Shown: positions 36,452-46,154 of the stretch, in pieces | Position numbering within the stretch: position 1 is the first letter of the stretch | Layout: each line of letters starts with the position of its first letter | Assembly (NCBI GenBank): GCA_050084515.1 | Contig: CM114273.1 | Coordinates: 21,824,001 to 21,888,000 of the forward strand | DNA from: Blasia pusilla | Taxonomy: Eukaryota > Marchantiophyta > Marchantiopsida > Blasiales | Length of the DNA: 64,000 nucleotides | Reading direction: 5' to 3' | Translations under genes and position numbers: made by a program | Notes under the pieces: generated by a model | Seen by the model: only the letters and a program-made list of their open reading frames with translations | What the model was told of the DNA's origin: nothing | Databases searched by the model: none

Positions 36452-37738
36452 ATGGCATCGTCCTCTCCCTCTAGTGTGCCAGTGGAGGAGACTTGGGAGC
36501 CATTACTTGGGCCCAAGCTTACGGGAGGTGAGAAACGACGCTTGACACAGTTCCTACATGCTTATAAGAGTTATTTTTCCTTTAGCATGAAGGAGTTGGG
36601 TTCTCTGGTTGGACCCGGTATACGGATTGATTTGGCTAGTGATACGCCAATCTTCCGTCGTCCCTACTGATATAGCGATATGGAGAGGGACCTGATTGAG
36701 AGTAGGGCGTTGGACCTTTTGGAGTCTGGATTAGTGGAGTTATCGCATGGAGAGTATGCATCAGCCACTATCATGCCTGCTAAAAAGGATATGCATGGCA
36801 ACCACACGGATAGGCGGATGTGTGGAGATTACCGTCCTATCAATCGGCAAACCAAGGTTGATAGGTATGCCATGCCTACACCTGAGGAGATCTTTGATAT
36901 GGTGGGACAGGCAAAGATTTTTAGTACTTTGGATCTTCGGGCAGGATACCATCAATTGCCGATTCGGGAGAGTGACAAGGCCAAGACATCATTTTGGGGT
37001 GTCAACTCTCATGGCAAGGATTGTTTGTACCAGTGGAAATTCTTACCCTTTGGGTTGAAGAATGCACCTGCCGAGTTTCAGAGAGTGATGGACAGGATCC
37101 TAGCAGGGTTGGATTTTGTTCGGTGTTATATTGATGATATCTTGGTGTTCAGTAACACGGTGGAGGAGCATCAGATACATTTGCAGATGGTGTTTGAGCG
37201 GTTGAAAGCTGATGGTCTACGTTTGCATCCAGGAAAGTGTAAGTTCTTCCATGAGGATGTTGAGTACTTGGATCATGTGATCTATCCAGGTGGTTTGGGA
37301 GTTCAACAAGCAAAGGTGGAGGCTATTACACTTATTCCGCGTTCGGTAGATGTGAGTAGAGTTCGGGCATGCATGGGATTGGCGAACTACTATCGGAGGT
37401 ATGTGAAGGGATTTAGTGCTATGGCAAAGCCTTTGAACCAATTTCTGAAATCAGATCAAGAGTGGCACTGGGGAGATGATCAGGAGAGAGCTTTTGTGGA
37501 GCTTAAGGCCCAGTTGGTGGCGGCGCCTATCTTGAGGAGACCTATCAGAGGGCGCCCATTTCAGTTACACACTGATTGGAGTAGGTTGGGACTTGGAGCG
37601 GTGTTGACACAACATGATGATGATCACATGGAGTTTGTGGTGGCCTATGCAAGTCGTTCGAATAATGCAATGAGTCGTCGCTATAGTTCATATGAGGGAG
37701 AGTGCTTGGCGAAGAGTGTGGGTTGTGGCACACTTTAG
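36452..37738 (+). CDS. Gypsy reverse transcriptase and start of RNase H, copy 1
   Basis: The N-terminal linker (36,452-36,670: EKRRLTQFLHAYKSYFSF) reaches a TGA at 36,668, and the frame then runs 352 codons from 36,680. Within it are MCGDYRPINRQT, FSTLDLRAGYHQLPI (residues ~81-95), FLPFGLKNAPAEFQRVMD and the catalytic CYIDDILVFS (YIDD at residues 150-153). The connection domain follows (RACMGLANYYRRYVKGFS), then RNase H start (FQLHTDWSRLGLGAVLTQHD). Tree position aside, these are textbook Ty3/Gypsy RT motifs. A frameshift at about 37,715 breaks RNase H; copy 2 reads through the same place in one frame. All RT catalytic Asp residues are intact. Confidence 0.9.
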
Positions 37739-39571
37739 GTGTTACTTGTTTGGCACACGATTTACCCTTGTTATGATCACCGGCCGCTCAAGTGGTTGAT
37801 GGAGTCTGACAAGCTTACAGGGAATCTTGCACGGTGGGCTCTTATCTTACAGGAGTATGACTTCCAGGTGGTACATAGACCTGGAGTTGCCAACCTTGAT
37901 GCTGATGGGTTGAGTAGGAATCCATGTACTAGCCAAGAGGATACAATTGGGGCTAGATGGCATGGCGAGGTTGATGAAGAGATGGTGCTAGGTTGGCATG
38001 CATCCGCCTTTTTATGTTGGTTAGGGGTGGACTCTAGTATGGAGGACCACATGATATCTTACTCTAGTCAGAGGGTGTATGGCCAGCCTTCAGATCCTAA
38101 GGTTGGAGATGGTGGTACGGATCAACGTGATATTCATGATGATGCGTTGGTGTTTGAGTTCCTACTGACCAATAGGGTGCCAAGCATAGTGAGTGCCAAG
38201 GAGCGAGACCGTGTTCTTCAACGTGCTAAGAGGTATCGATTGGAGGGAATACATATTCTATGTGTGTGGAAGGATGGTAGAGTACGAGTAGTGCCGCATT
38301 TGGCTCAGAGAGAGCACATTGTGCGACATGCCCATGAGGAGTTGGGACATTTTGGGGTAAAGCGTACGTATAGCTTACTCCTTGGTCAGTATTGGTGGCG
38401 CGGCATGCATACTCATGTGCAACAGTTGGTGTCATGTTGTATGGTTTGTGACCGGGTGAGGGCATCATTCAATGCTCCTACACCACAGTTACATCCCTTG
38501 GCTATTATGGGGTTGGGTTACCGTTGGAGTATGGACTTTGCGAGACCGTTACCGTTGACTATACGACATCATCGATATGTGTTGGTGATGGTGGAGCACT
38601 TCTCCAAGTGGATTGAGTTGGTGGCATTACCTAACAAGGCAAGTGAGAGAACGGCGTATGCATTTCTTGATAGAGTGCTTAGTCATTTTGGTGCACCAGC
38701 TGAAGTGTTGACCGACCAGGGTACAGAGTTTCAGGGTGAGTTTCAGGTCTTGTGTGACAAGGCGTTGATTGATCATCGGACCACGTCTCGAGATCATCCA
38801 GAGGCGGATGGTTTGGCTGAGCGTATGGCTCAGACGGTGAAGAGGGCATTGCGCAAGTATGGCCTACAGAAGGGGCATCTTGGAGACTGGGATATTCAGT
38901 TGCCATGGTTAGCCATGGGGTATAGGTTCAGTCGCCAAGCATCCTTGGCTTCCTTCTCACCTTATTATCTGTTATATGGCCGAGATCTAGACTTGCCAGC
39001 AGCAATTCGTCGGGAGTCTAGTGAGGTGGTGAACCTTGATGACCCAGAGATGTGGATGAGAGTGTGTTCTCAACGGGCAGAGCTCTTTTGGAGAGTTATG
39101 CCAACAGCCTTTGAGAATCTTGCCATTGCTCAACACAGGGATACGTTGCCGTATGCAACCATTCGGGGTGGAGGTTATCGACCATCGATTCGTAGGTTCC
39201 ATGTGGGGGACTATGTCTATTTGCAGCAGATTGCACCAACAACGTTGGATGTGACGGCAGGCCGCACTATTTTACTAGTGCGCGAGGTGTTAGCTTCTGG
39301 AGTTCTCATGTTGGAGGGTCGTGATGGAGTTTTTTGGAAGGACCATGTGCATAATTATGCGCCATGTCATCTTCCAAATGTGGATGGTATTGTTGACCCA
39401 AGCTTAGCCATGATACGTGCTAGCTTGAGGTGCATGTTGTGTGGGTCTGCTGGTAACGTAGCCCGTATGTTGGTGTGTGATCGGTGTTCTAGGGGTTGGC
39501 ACATGATGTGTTTGACTTCACGTATGGATGTTATTCCTACTGGAAGGTGGGTTTGTCCTCAATGTACTTAG
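37739..39571 (+). CDS. RNase H end, integrase and C-terminal PHD finger, copy 1
   Basis: A 610-codon uninterrupted frame. Residues 1-60 finish RNase H (DHRPLKWLMESDKLTGNLAR, then DFQVVHRPG and ADGLSRNP). The integrase zinc finger is HAHEELGHFG with CCMVC (His199/204, Cys234/237). The catalytic core has Asp266 (SMDFA), Asp326 (LTDQGTEF) and Glu361 (ADGLAER), the D,D,E triad. After a linker with YVYLQQIAPTTLDV and GRTILLVREVL comes a cysteine-rich C-terminus: Cys565, 568, 580, 583, His588, Cys591, 606, 609, with RGWHMMC and WVCPQC. That is the Cys4-His-Cys3 pattern of a PHD finger. Integrase inserts the cDNA. Chromoviruses carry a chromodomain at this place; a PHD finger would likewise read histone tails, which is inference. 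Confidence 0.9.
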   Translation: MLLVWHTIYPCYDHRPLKWLMESDKLTGNLARWALILQEYDFQVVHRPGVANLDADGLSRNPCTSQEDTIGARWHGEVDEEMVLGWHASAFLCWLGVDSSMEDHMISYSSQRVYGQPSDPKVGDGGTDQRDIHDDALVFEFLLTNRVPSIVSAKERDRVLQRAKRYRLEGIHILCVWKDGRVRVVPHLAQREHIVRHAHEELGHFGVKRTYSLLLGQYWWRGMHTHVQQLVSCCMVCDRVRASFNAPTPQLHPLAIMGLGYRWSMDFARPLPLTIRHHRYVLVMVEHFSKWIELVALPNKASERTAYAFLDRVLSHFGAPAEVLTDQGTEFQGEFQVLCDKALIDHRTTSRDHPEADGLAERMAQTVKRALRKYGLQKGHLGDWDIQLPWLAMGYRFSRQASLASFSPYYLLYGRDLDLPAAIRRESSEVVNLDDPEMWMRVCSQRAELFWRVMPTAFENLAIAQHRDTLPYATIRGGGYRPSIRRFHVGDYVYLQQIAPTTLDVTAGRTILLVREVLASGVLMLEGRDGVFWKDHVHNYAPCHLPNVDGIVDPSLAMIRASLRCMLCGSAGNVARMLVCDRCSRGWHMMCLTSRMDVIPTGRWVCPQCT

Positions 39572-39743
39572 GAGAGGTAGATGACTTGATCTTTGCATGA
39601 TATGGATTACAGATGTGCGACTAACGATGGGGCAACATAGCAAATGGCCTTCTGATTCGTGCACCCAAGAAGGTGTAAAGCATATAATAGATGTATAGGG
39701 CTACTTGGGAGTTAGAGGGACCTAACCGCCAGTTAGGGGGACG

Positions 39744-40326
39744 AGTTGTGGTACACTTGTGTTTGTGGATGCTCTCGTCTATGTTATGTATGTATATGAG
39801 TATGGCATGTCAGCGATGTATGTTGTATAGCGATGTGGATTCGCACGACAGCTGTCATGACCATACGGATTATGTCGTAGAGTATAGTGTGCTAGTAGAG
39901 GCCATACCTTATGTAGGGCCGCAATGTCTAGATAGAGATGCGATTTCATACATAGGGTTGGGGGCTACTCAGTTGAGGGTGAGCTTTCCAGTAGGGCCCG
40001 CTCTTAGGTTGGAGGATATAAGATGGAGTGCACTCAAAGAACAGTCAGTTCTTTGAGTTGAGTCTGTTGCGTTGGGAGTTAGCCTTGGTAGTGAGTAGAG
40101 CTCTTGGCTATGGTGTTTCCCGCAGGCTTCGACCTAGATTCTCCCATCGTGGAGTTGGTTTGGCTCGATTGTATGTGATTCTATACGTGTTTTATGACAA
40201 TAGGTCTTTCACGAATTTAAGTTGTGGTACACTTGTGTTTGTGGATGCTCTCATCTATGTTATGTATGTATGTGAGTATGGTATGTCAGCGATGTATGTT
40301 GTATGACGATGTGGATTCGCACGACA
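39744..40326 (+). repeat. 3' LTR-like array A-B-A, copy 1
   Basis: Directly after a purine-rich tract (AGTTAGGGGGA, about 39,731-39,741) stands block A (107 bp, 39,744-39,850), then block B (39,853-40,218, the same as the 5' block), then block A again (40,220-40,326). The two A copies differ at only a few bases and end GGATTCGCACGACA. B+A starts TGTCATG and ends CACGACA, a TG...CA LTR of 474 bp; A+B gives the same length starting at the purine tract. I cannot decide which is the true LTR. Confidence 0.7.
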
Positions 40327-42900
40327 AGAGAAATAAGATTAGGCAATATCGAATGTATGAATGAAAGTTACTATAAGAAAAATATAAAAAGAAATTGAAA
40401 AGGAAAAGTGATTTATATCGTATCAAAAGAGGTGGCTCAAGAACATGATTTTCTAATGTCCTTAAGGAGATAGCAAACGTATGTAGAGACAAAACAGTAA
40501 GGTAAAGAGTTGAAAGAGCAAGGAAGACCTTTGGGAGGAATTGACCTAAAACAAACCCGTACACAAAATAGGCGCCTACGGAGAAGGAAGAAAAACTAGA
40601 AAACCTACTTGGTATTAAAAGAATGAGCATTTCAAAACAATCGAAACAAGACCCAACACGTCCAAACCTGACACTCCAAGAGAAAATTGTGAAAGAAATT
40701 GGAAACACCAAAAAAGAGGATGTGAGGAGAAAGTGAGCCACCCACCAATGAGTGCTATGAGGGAATGGGTTTGTCTTGTTGGGCCCAGCCCGTATCAAAA
40801 GATCGAGAAAAGAAAGAGGTATCCCTTATACCGATGGTAACCCGATATCACTCTATAAGGAGAGCGCTATGTGTGAAATTGTGTTTAGGAATGTATGAGC
40901 ACATTGAGGAGGTCCAAAGATCCCAAGAACATTGGAAAACTTAATCTTAAGTGGAAAAAAGAAAACCCCAAAGTTCAAGCTTGAGAAGATGAAAACGTTG
41001 GGCCTTAGATTGAAAAGACTGGACCACCACGGAATAGTTACAAGCAAAATTATAAACGTCACTCCATCTCCTCCTCCATAGTCCTTTAGGATCCCATCAT
41101 TGCCAAACCCCATAAATGGATGAATAAAAAATTCACTAGACTATTCACGTGTGTTTAATAATGGGGGATAAAAAACCGTTACTAGGAAAGAAAAAAATCA
41201 TAAGATAATGAAAGAAATCATTTGGTGAGTATTCACATCCTCTGTTTGAATGAGAAAGCAGAGGAATAGACAAATAAATTGCAACTTGTCATGTTATTGT
41301 ATTGTCTAAGGTAAATGAAGAGGGGATTAAAACTTGCTTAAATCAAAAGCAATATTACATTAGATGCAATAAATGGGATTTTTGAATGAAAACAAAATAT
41401 TCATTATTTTTTCCTTATATTGATTTCAACATCTATCATACTAGAATGATGCCCTTGCTACGCACACGTGAGGGGAAATATTTCTCGGCGCCCTTAATTT
41501 AACCATGCCCTCTTAACGTAATTGCTTCATAAATATAGCACGTGTCAGCACTAGAAATTTTGTTAAAAGATAGGTGTTAACGTCGTAGGAGGGTTTGTGT
41601 AACCCCATCCTCCGTTAATAGTATGGATGTTGCATAATCAATGCAAGTCAAGCACTAGAAATCAATAGGTTGGGATACTCCATCATGCTGGAAGTTGGAA
41701 CATCCTCGAGAGGCACTTCAAGGAGATGGACAATGAGATGGCTATGCAAGTGAAGTGATAATATCATATAGTTGAGTTAAACGCCCCCCAAAATTTAGAC
41801 CATGCACTATTTTCACCAAGGCAATATGGTTCACAAATTTTTATTTGATTATGCATGTTCATGTGAATTATGTATAGCTTTGACTACATAGAGTGATAGA
41901 GTGTTATAGTCTAGAATGTGTTAAGTAATTCTTGACTTGCATTGATCTTAGGTATGATAGTGTGCCAAATAAGGAGAATACCCCACCGGAAAGCACATGA
42001 CAAACATGTACAATTTCCAATAAATACGAGTGCAACAATTTGCAAAAATGGATGAGATTCTTGGGACGTTGGTATTAAAAAAATATCTTCTATCTGTCCT
42101 CCTCTTTCGTCCAACATGTCCTTCCTATATGACAATGGAATTTCTTTGGTAGTATTAATAGTTTTATCACATTATCCGAGAAAGTATGCCCCATTTGAAT
42201 ATACTACTATATGAACAAATATCTAATCAACATTTCTCACCACATAAAGAGGGGATCTTGCACAACTTGAAACAATGTAACTCAAAGGATGAGTATCTCT
42301 AACCCTCAGAGGATTGATCGAGTCAGAAAAGGGTAAGAACTATGAGGATAGGAGGATCACAAAGATAGACCACTATGAAGACTAGGAGACAATGTAGAAG
42401 GACTATCTTGCATGTCACGACTATGGGAAGTTAGATAAGATTATATCGAGGCCTAGAGAGGTCCTCTGTAGTATGTTTTAGGAGATCACTCATAACCTTC
42501 ACTTAAGTAGGTATGGGGAAATATACCTTCTGGCCATTCTTTGTTTCTACCTTAAGCCTATGGGTATATTTGTCAATTGCTACCGTAGAGATGATATGTG
42601 TACGCACATCACCCCTCCCTCATATATTTGGTGACACATTATTGTGTGCTTTGCATATTGTAGTTCGATCCTACTTAAATGAAGCTCATCATGGAAGCCT
42701 ATTGAGGAAGTTTATTGTAGAGCCCATATTATCTTATATATTAGTAAAGCTATCCTAGAGTATTGAGAGTGGATTCTCTTGTAATTTGAATGGGCTAGGA
42801 TTGAAATGAAGATCACACTTATTTTGCATTTGAAATGTGTTGGCTTATGTCTCTTTGTTGTAAGCATGATATGTATATTCTAATATGCAATATGTCTGAG
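40327..42900. other. AT-rich spacer without recognisable gene
   Basis: Between the Gypsy element and the first LINE. A 170-codon minus-strand frame (40,798-40,286) is Phe/Leu/Ser-rich because the plus strand is A-rich; it overlaps the LTR end and has no domain. No splice structure or transposon protein is visible in the rest. Confidence 0.5.
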
Positions 42901-44950
42901 CCACATTGAGAGTGAATGTAATGATAGAGCATTGGAAGGAATTTCCGTTCACAAATTTTGTAGCTAAGATTGAGAATCATGTTTATAGAATGTTCAATAC
43001 TTCAGTTCAACAGGGCTTCCCACCAGAATGGCAAATGAATACGATCTACCCACTCTTCAAGGCTGGAGATCCAATGATACCATCCAACTACAGAATAATC
43101 ATGGTGAGCTCCCTCATGGCCAAGTTGTACGGGCTATTGCTGGAAAGGAAAATCATCGACTAGGCTGAAGAAAAGAAGGTGCAAACTAGAGGACAAGAAG
43201 GTTTCCGACACTCACATAGCACCCTGGATCACCTTCTCACACTCCGGATACTGATTGAAAAAACTTCCAAGCCAAGAATTGGTCACAAGCCGGGTAAACT
43301 GTTCTGCTGTTTTGTAGACTTCAAGAAGGCCTTTGACACAATCCCAAGGGGGCTTCTTTGGAAATAACTTGAAGAGTTGGGTGTCCCACCACAACAACTT
43401 ATAGCAATCAAGGTCTTATATGCTCAGGTGTTTGCACAGATTGCCACTAAGAGGGGCAAATCTGAAACTTTATCTTCCAACACCGGAGTCAAACAAGGAT
43501 GCCCCCTCTCACCTACATTGTTTGAGCTCTACATTGACGAACTTGAAGAGGTGCTTTCTGGAGTGAATGGAGATCCACCAAAGCTATCACACTGCCTCAT
43601 CCCCCTGCTCTTGTTTGCAGATGATATAGTTCTGATGTCTAGAACAGCACATGGGCTTCAAATTTACCTTAATGCACTTTCAAGCTTCTGCAAAAAATCG
43701 GGCATGGAAGTCAACTTGCTGAAAATGAAGATAAATCATCTTTGGATCACAGCTCCCTATGGCGCAACGGTCACATACTTTCACCTTCAGCCCAGGGACT
43801 GAGAAGGGAGATTATTGAGATTGTGGGTAAGTACATATACCTGGGGGTGCAACTCAAACCCAACAACCAATGGGAGTCGCAACAAGATCAGTGCAGGCTT
43901 GAGGGGTCTACACCTGCTACAATCCAATTGTAGAAGAATGGAACTCTGGCATATTCCACAAAAACTCCATCTCTTCAAAGCTCTGGTTATCCCAGCCATA
44001 CTGTATGTATCTGAGGTGTGGGGCCCCATCTCCAAGGCTTGGCCCTAGGGCCTTGAGGCCCCCCAGAAACTCTTCATACGTCAGAGTCTGGGCATTAGGA
44101 AAACCAATCCCCACGACATTCTACTGGCTGAGTTTGGGGAGGTACCAATGGAGATCCATGTTGTTAAAAATCTGATCATATTTCTCCAACACCACGAGGA
44201 TATCTGCGAGAACGATCCCAATCGTCTATCCGCCAGGTCCTATGTGGTTTCAAAAAGTAGTGCCACCCTTGAGGCTAAAAATTGGAACTATGACTACACG
44301 GAGTGGCTCATGAAATGAGGAATATCCATTGGTGACCTGCCCACGGCCATCCACCAAGACCTTGCTGAACAATTACACAAAAATTACATTGCCATCAATT
44401 GGGGCCAACACTAGCGTCTTTGGGAAAGTAGGGGGAATTCATCTCACAAAAATGGTGAAAGAATGAGGCGCTACCACACCCTCATGAACAACTGCAGATC
44501 CATGCAACACGCCTCCTACATCTCTGCCCCCATTCCCACTAAGTTGCGTCATACATTAGCGAGATTCTCATGTGGCTCTACTGACCTGGAGATTGAGAAA
44601 GGAAAATTCTCACGGAAGAAAAGGGAGGATAGATTATGTAGATTTTGCAACTTGGGGCTTATTGATGATGAACGTCACTACCTCTTCGACTGCACCTTTC
44701 ACAATCACATTAGGCTTGACTTCCTGGATCTCTTTGTTCACTGAGCTCCTAGGATCCTCACGTTCATGGTTGAGGCAGAATCAGACTCAGATTGCTAAAT
44801 TCATGCGTAGTTGTGTGAAGACCAGTGACACTAAGCTAGATCCGAGGACCCCTTAGGCCCTCGCTAGTGCTTGCTCTTTCTCCAAAATTGTTGTAAAGTC
44901 TCAAAACTAAGTCCCATGGCCCTATGGGGTCCCCGTGGACAATAAATCTA

Positions 44951-45031
<81 letters not shown>
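42900..45031 (+). mobile_element. 5'-truncated APE-type LINE, first copy, ending in (CT)n
   Basis: The RT runs in pieces from about 42,985: FPPEWQMNTIYPLFKAGD, EEGFRHSHSTLDHL-like, FCCFVDFKKAFDTI, GVKQGCPLSPTLFELYIDEL and LLLFADDIVLMS (FADD at about 43,612-43,625). Downstream are LVIPAILYVSEVWGP (past 43,980) and a C-terminal zinc knuckle CRFCNLGLIDDERHYLFDC (44,640-44,697). The endonuclease and N-terminus are missing, as expected for 5' truncation in target-primed reverse transcription. Stops at 43,162, 43,365 and near 44,046 and frameshifts make it inactive. The 3' end runs through GGGGTCCCCGTGGAC and AATAAATCTATTCATT into a 76-bp (CT)n tract that seems to take the place of a poly(A) tail. 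Confidence 0.85.
44956..45031. repeat. (CT)38 microsatellite at LINE 3' end
   Basis: An uninterrupted CT run of 76 bp, immediately after the 3' UTR of the first LINE. Confidence 0.95.
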
Positions 45032-45033
<2 letters not shown>

Positions 45034-45509
45034 GCCTGGTTGGGTTTAAACCCTGACAGGCCTGGTATGTTGGGACGACATGTTCTAAAGCACTGCTTCT
45101 GGGTAGCTTATAATGAGTGAACCGCATGCAAGCAATATAGCAATACTCTTTGTCGAGTTGCCCATTGTCGTAGTTGGAACTGTAGTGAGCTTGCGATGTC
45201 GTTCCCCTGGTTGGTAGGTGTGGATTAGTGTGTCATGTAATCCATGTGACTTGTGTGATTGTGCCACAAGTAAGGTGTCCAAATGGACTTAGTTGGAGAA
45301 ATGGAGACCTCTTCTTCTTTTGAAGTGGATTTGTGCAAACTTAATGCCGGTATTCACCTTGGCAGGTAGTGATGATCTCTGGGGGTAACAAGCGGGCTCT
45401 CTTTGGGCACCTCGCCGCTTGGAGGCAGCCCCTCCGCACAAATAGGACAGCGAGTCCCCGCTGGACTCTCGGGCCGGGAGCTTAAACATTCTCCCGGATC
45501 CTAAATCAG

Positions 45510-46154
45510 TTGTTTGCCAAACCTCTACATATAATCAGCGGCCTTGAGCCCAACATATCTCCGTCCTCCCAAGCTTGTGAGGAGTATCAGTTCACCTATC
45601 AAAGGCGCATACCAAAGCCCAACATCCCCAAGCTAGGTGGGGAATACCGACATGTTTATGTGAGACGCTCAAAGGCCCCTTGGAGTTCGGACCTGGGCAA
45701 TGAGTTCAATCTGGTCTACAGGAGGAGACCACGGTTCCACATGATCATTAAAGGTGTACGTCCCACAGTAGACTTTGTCTCATTTAAGATCATGTGCGCA
45801 GCTTTGGGCTTTGAATTCTCGGCTCTCTTTGGGGTTACTCGGATGATGAACGGCAATCAATGTATCTTCAAGGCGTCTATCAAGGGCAGAGGAGGCCAAT
45901 ACTTGGCTTGCCACAAAAACCAGGTGTCTCAAGATCTGAGACGTGCCTACAACTGGAGGGCTATGGTAGTCGAGGGTGGTCCCAGCTTGAAGGAAAGGCC
46001 CATCTCCACAAAACCGCTGGTGATCTACACACCTAATGTCTTTAGTGTTCTCCAAAGGACCAGCGATGAAGAGAGCCTGCACATGAAGAGGTTCCATGTC
46101 GCAGCAGACCACACCGACGCCAAAAGCGTGCCCGCCGATCCCCAACCCACTTAG
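45510..46154 (+). CDS. Unknown LINE N-terminal ORF with threefold 20-residue repeat
   Basis: A 214-codon frame without an ATG at its start (it opens after a TAA near 45,483). I do not recognise the family. Residues 24-73 hold three copies of a pattern E-(Y/F)-x3-Y-x-R-R at exact 20-residue spacing: Glu25/45/65, Tyr30/50/70, Arg-Arg 32-33/52-53/72-73. The rest contains FHMIIKGVRPTVDFVSFKIM and ASIKGRGGQYLACHKNQVSQ. The position ahead of the endonuclease suggests the ORF1 or N-terminal region of the LINE. Basic, repeated Tyr/Arg motifs would suit nucleic-acid binding, but that is inference. Confidence 0.5.
   Translation: MFAKPLHIISGLEPNISPSSQACEEYQFTYQRRIPKPNIPKLGGEYRHVYVRRSKAPWSSDLGNEFNLVYRRRPRFHMIIKGVRPTVDFVSFKIMCAALGFEFSALFGVTRMMNGNQCIFKASIKGRGGQYLACHKNQVSQDLRRAYNWRAMVVEGGPSLKERPISTKPLVIYTPNVFSVLQRTSDEESLHMKRFHVAADHTDAKSVPADPQPT

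Larger units (their letters stand above)
30543..40326 (+). mobile_element. Ty3/Gypsy retrotransposon encoding a DNA methyltransferase and a PHD finger, copy 1
   Basis: This is the most complete copy of the family. A 365-bp block (30,543-30,907) recurs at 39,853-40,218 with about ten substitutions and one indel by eye, marking LTR-like ends. In between lie a ~1.5 kb leader, Gag, protease, a C5 DNA methyltransferase region, reverse transcriptase, RNase H, integrase and a C-terminal PHD finger. The RT-RH-IN order defines Ty3/Gypsy. Several stops and frameshifts interrupt the polyprotein, so the copy cannot work unaided. The 5' LTR-like block starts about 30 bases from the 5' end of the minus-strand RLE element. 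A second copy (52.1-56.8 kb) repeats the same unusual domain order, showing that it is a family trait and not a chance insertion. Confidence 0.9.

Noticed and set aside
40286-40798. 170-codon hydrophobic minus-strand frame resembling a membrane protein
   Set aside because: It is Phe/Leu/Ser-rich because the plus strand is A/G-rich, it overlaps the Gypsy LTR end, and has no recognisable pattern.
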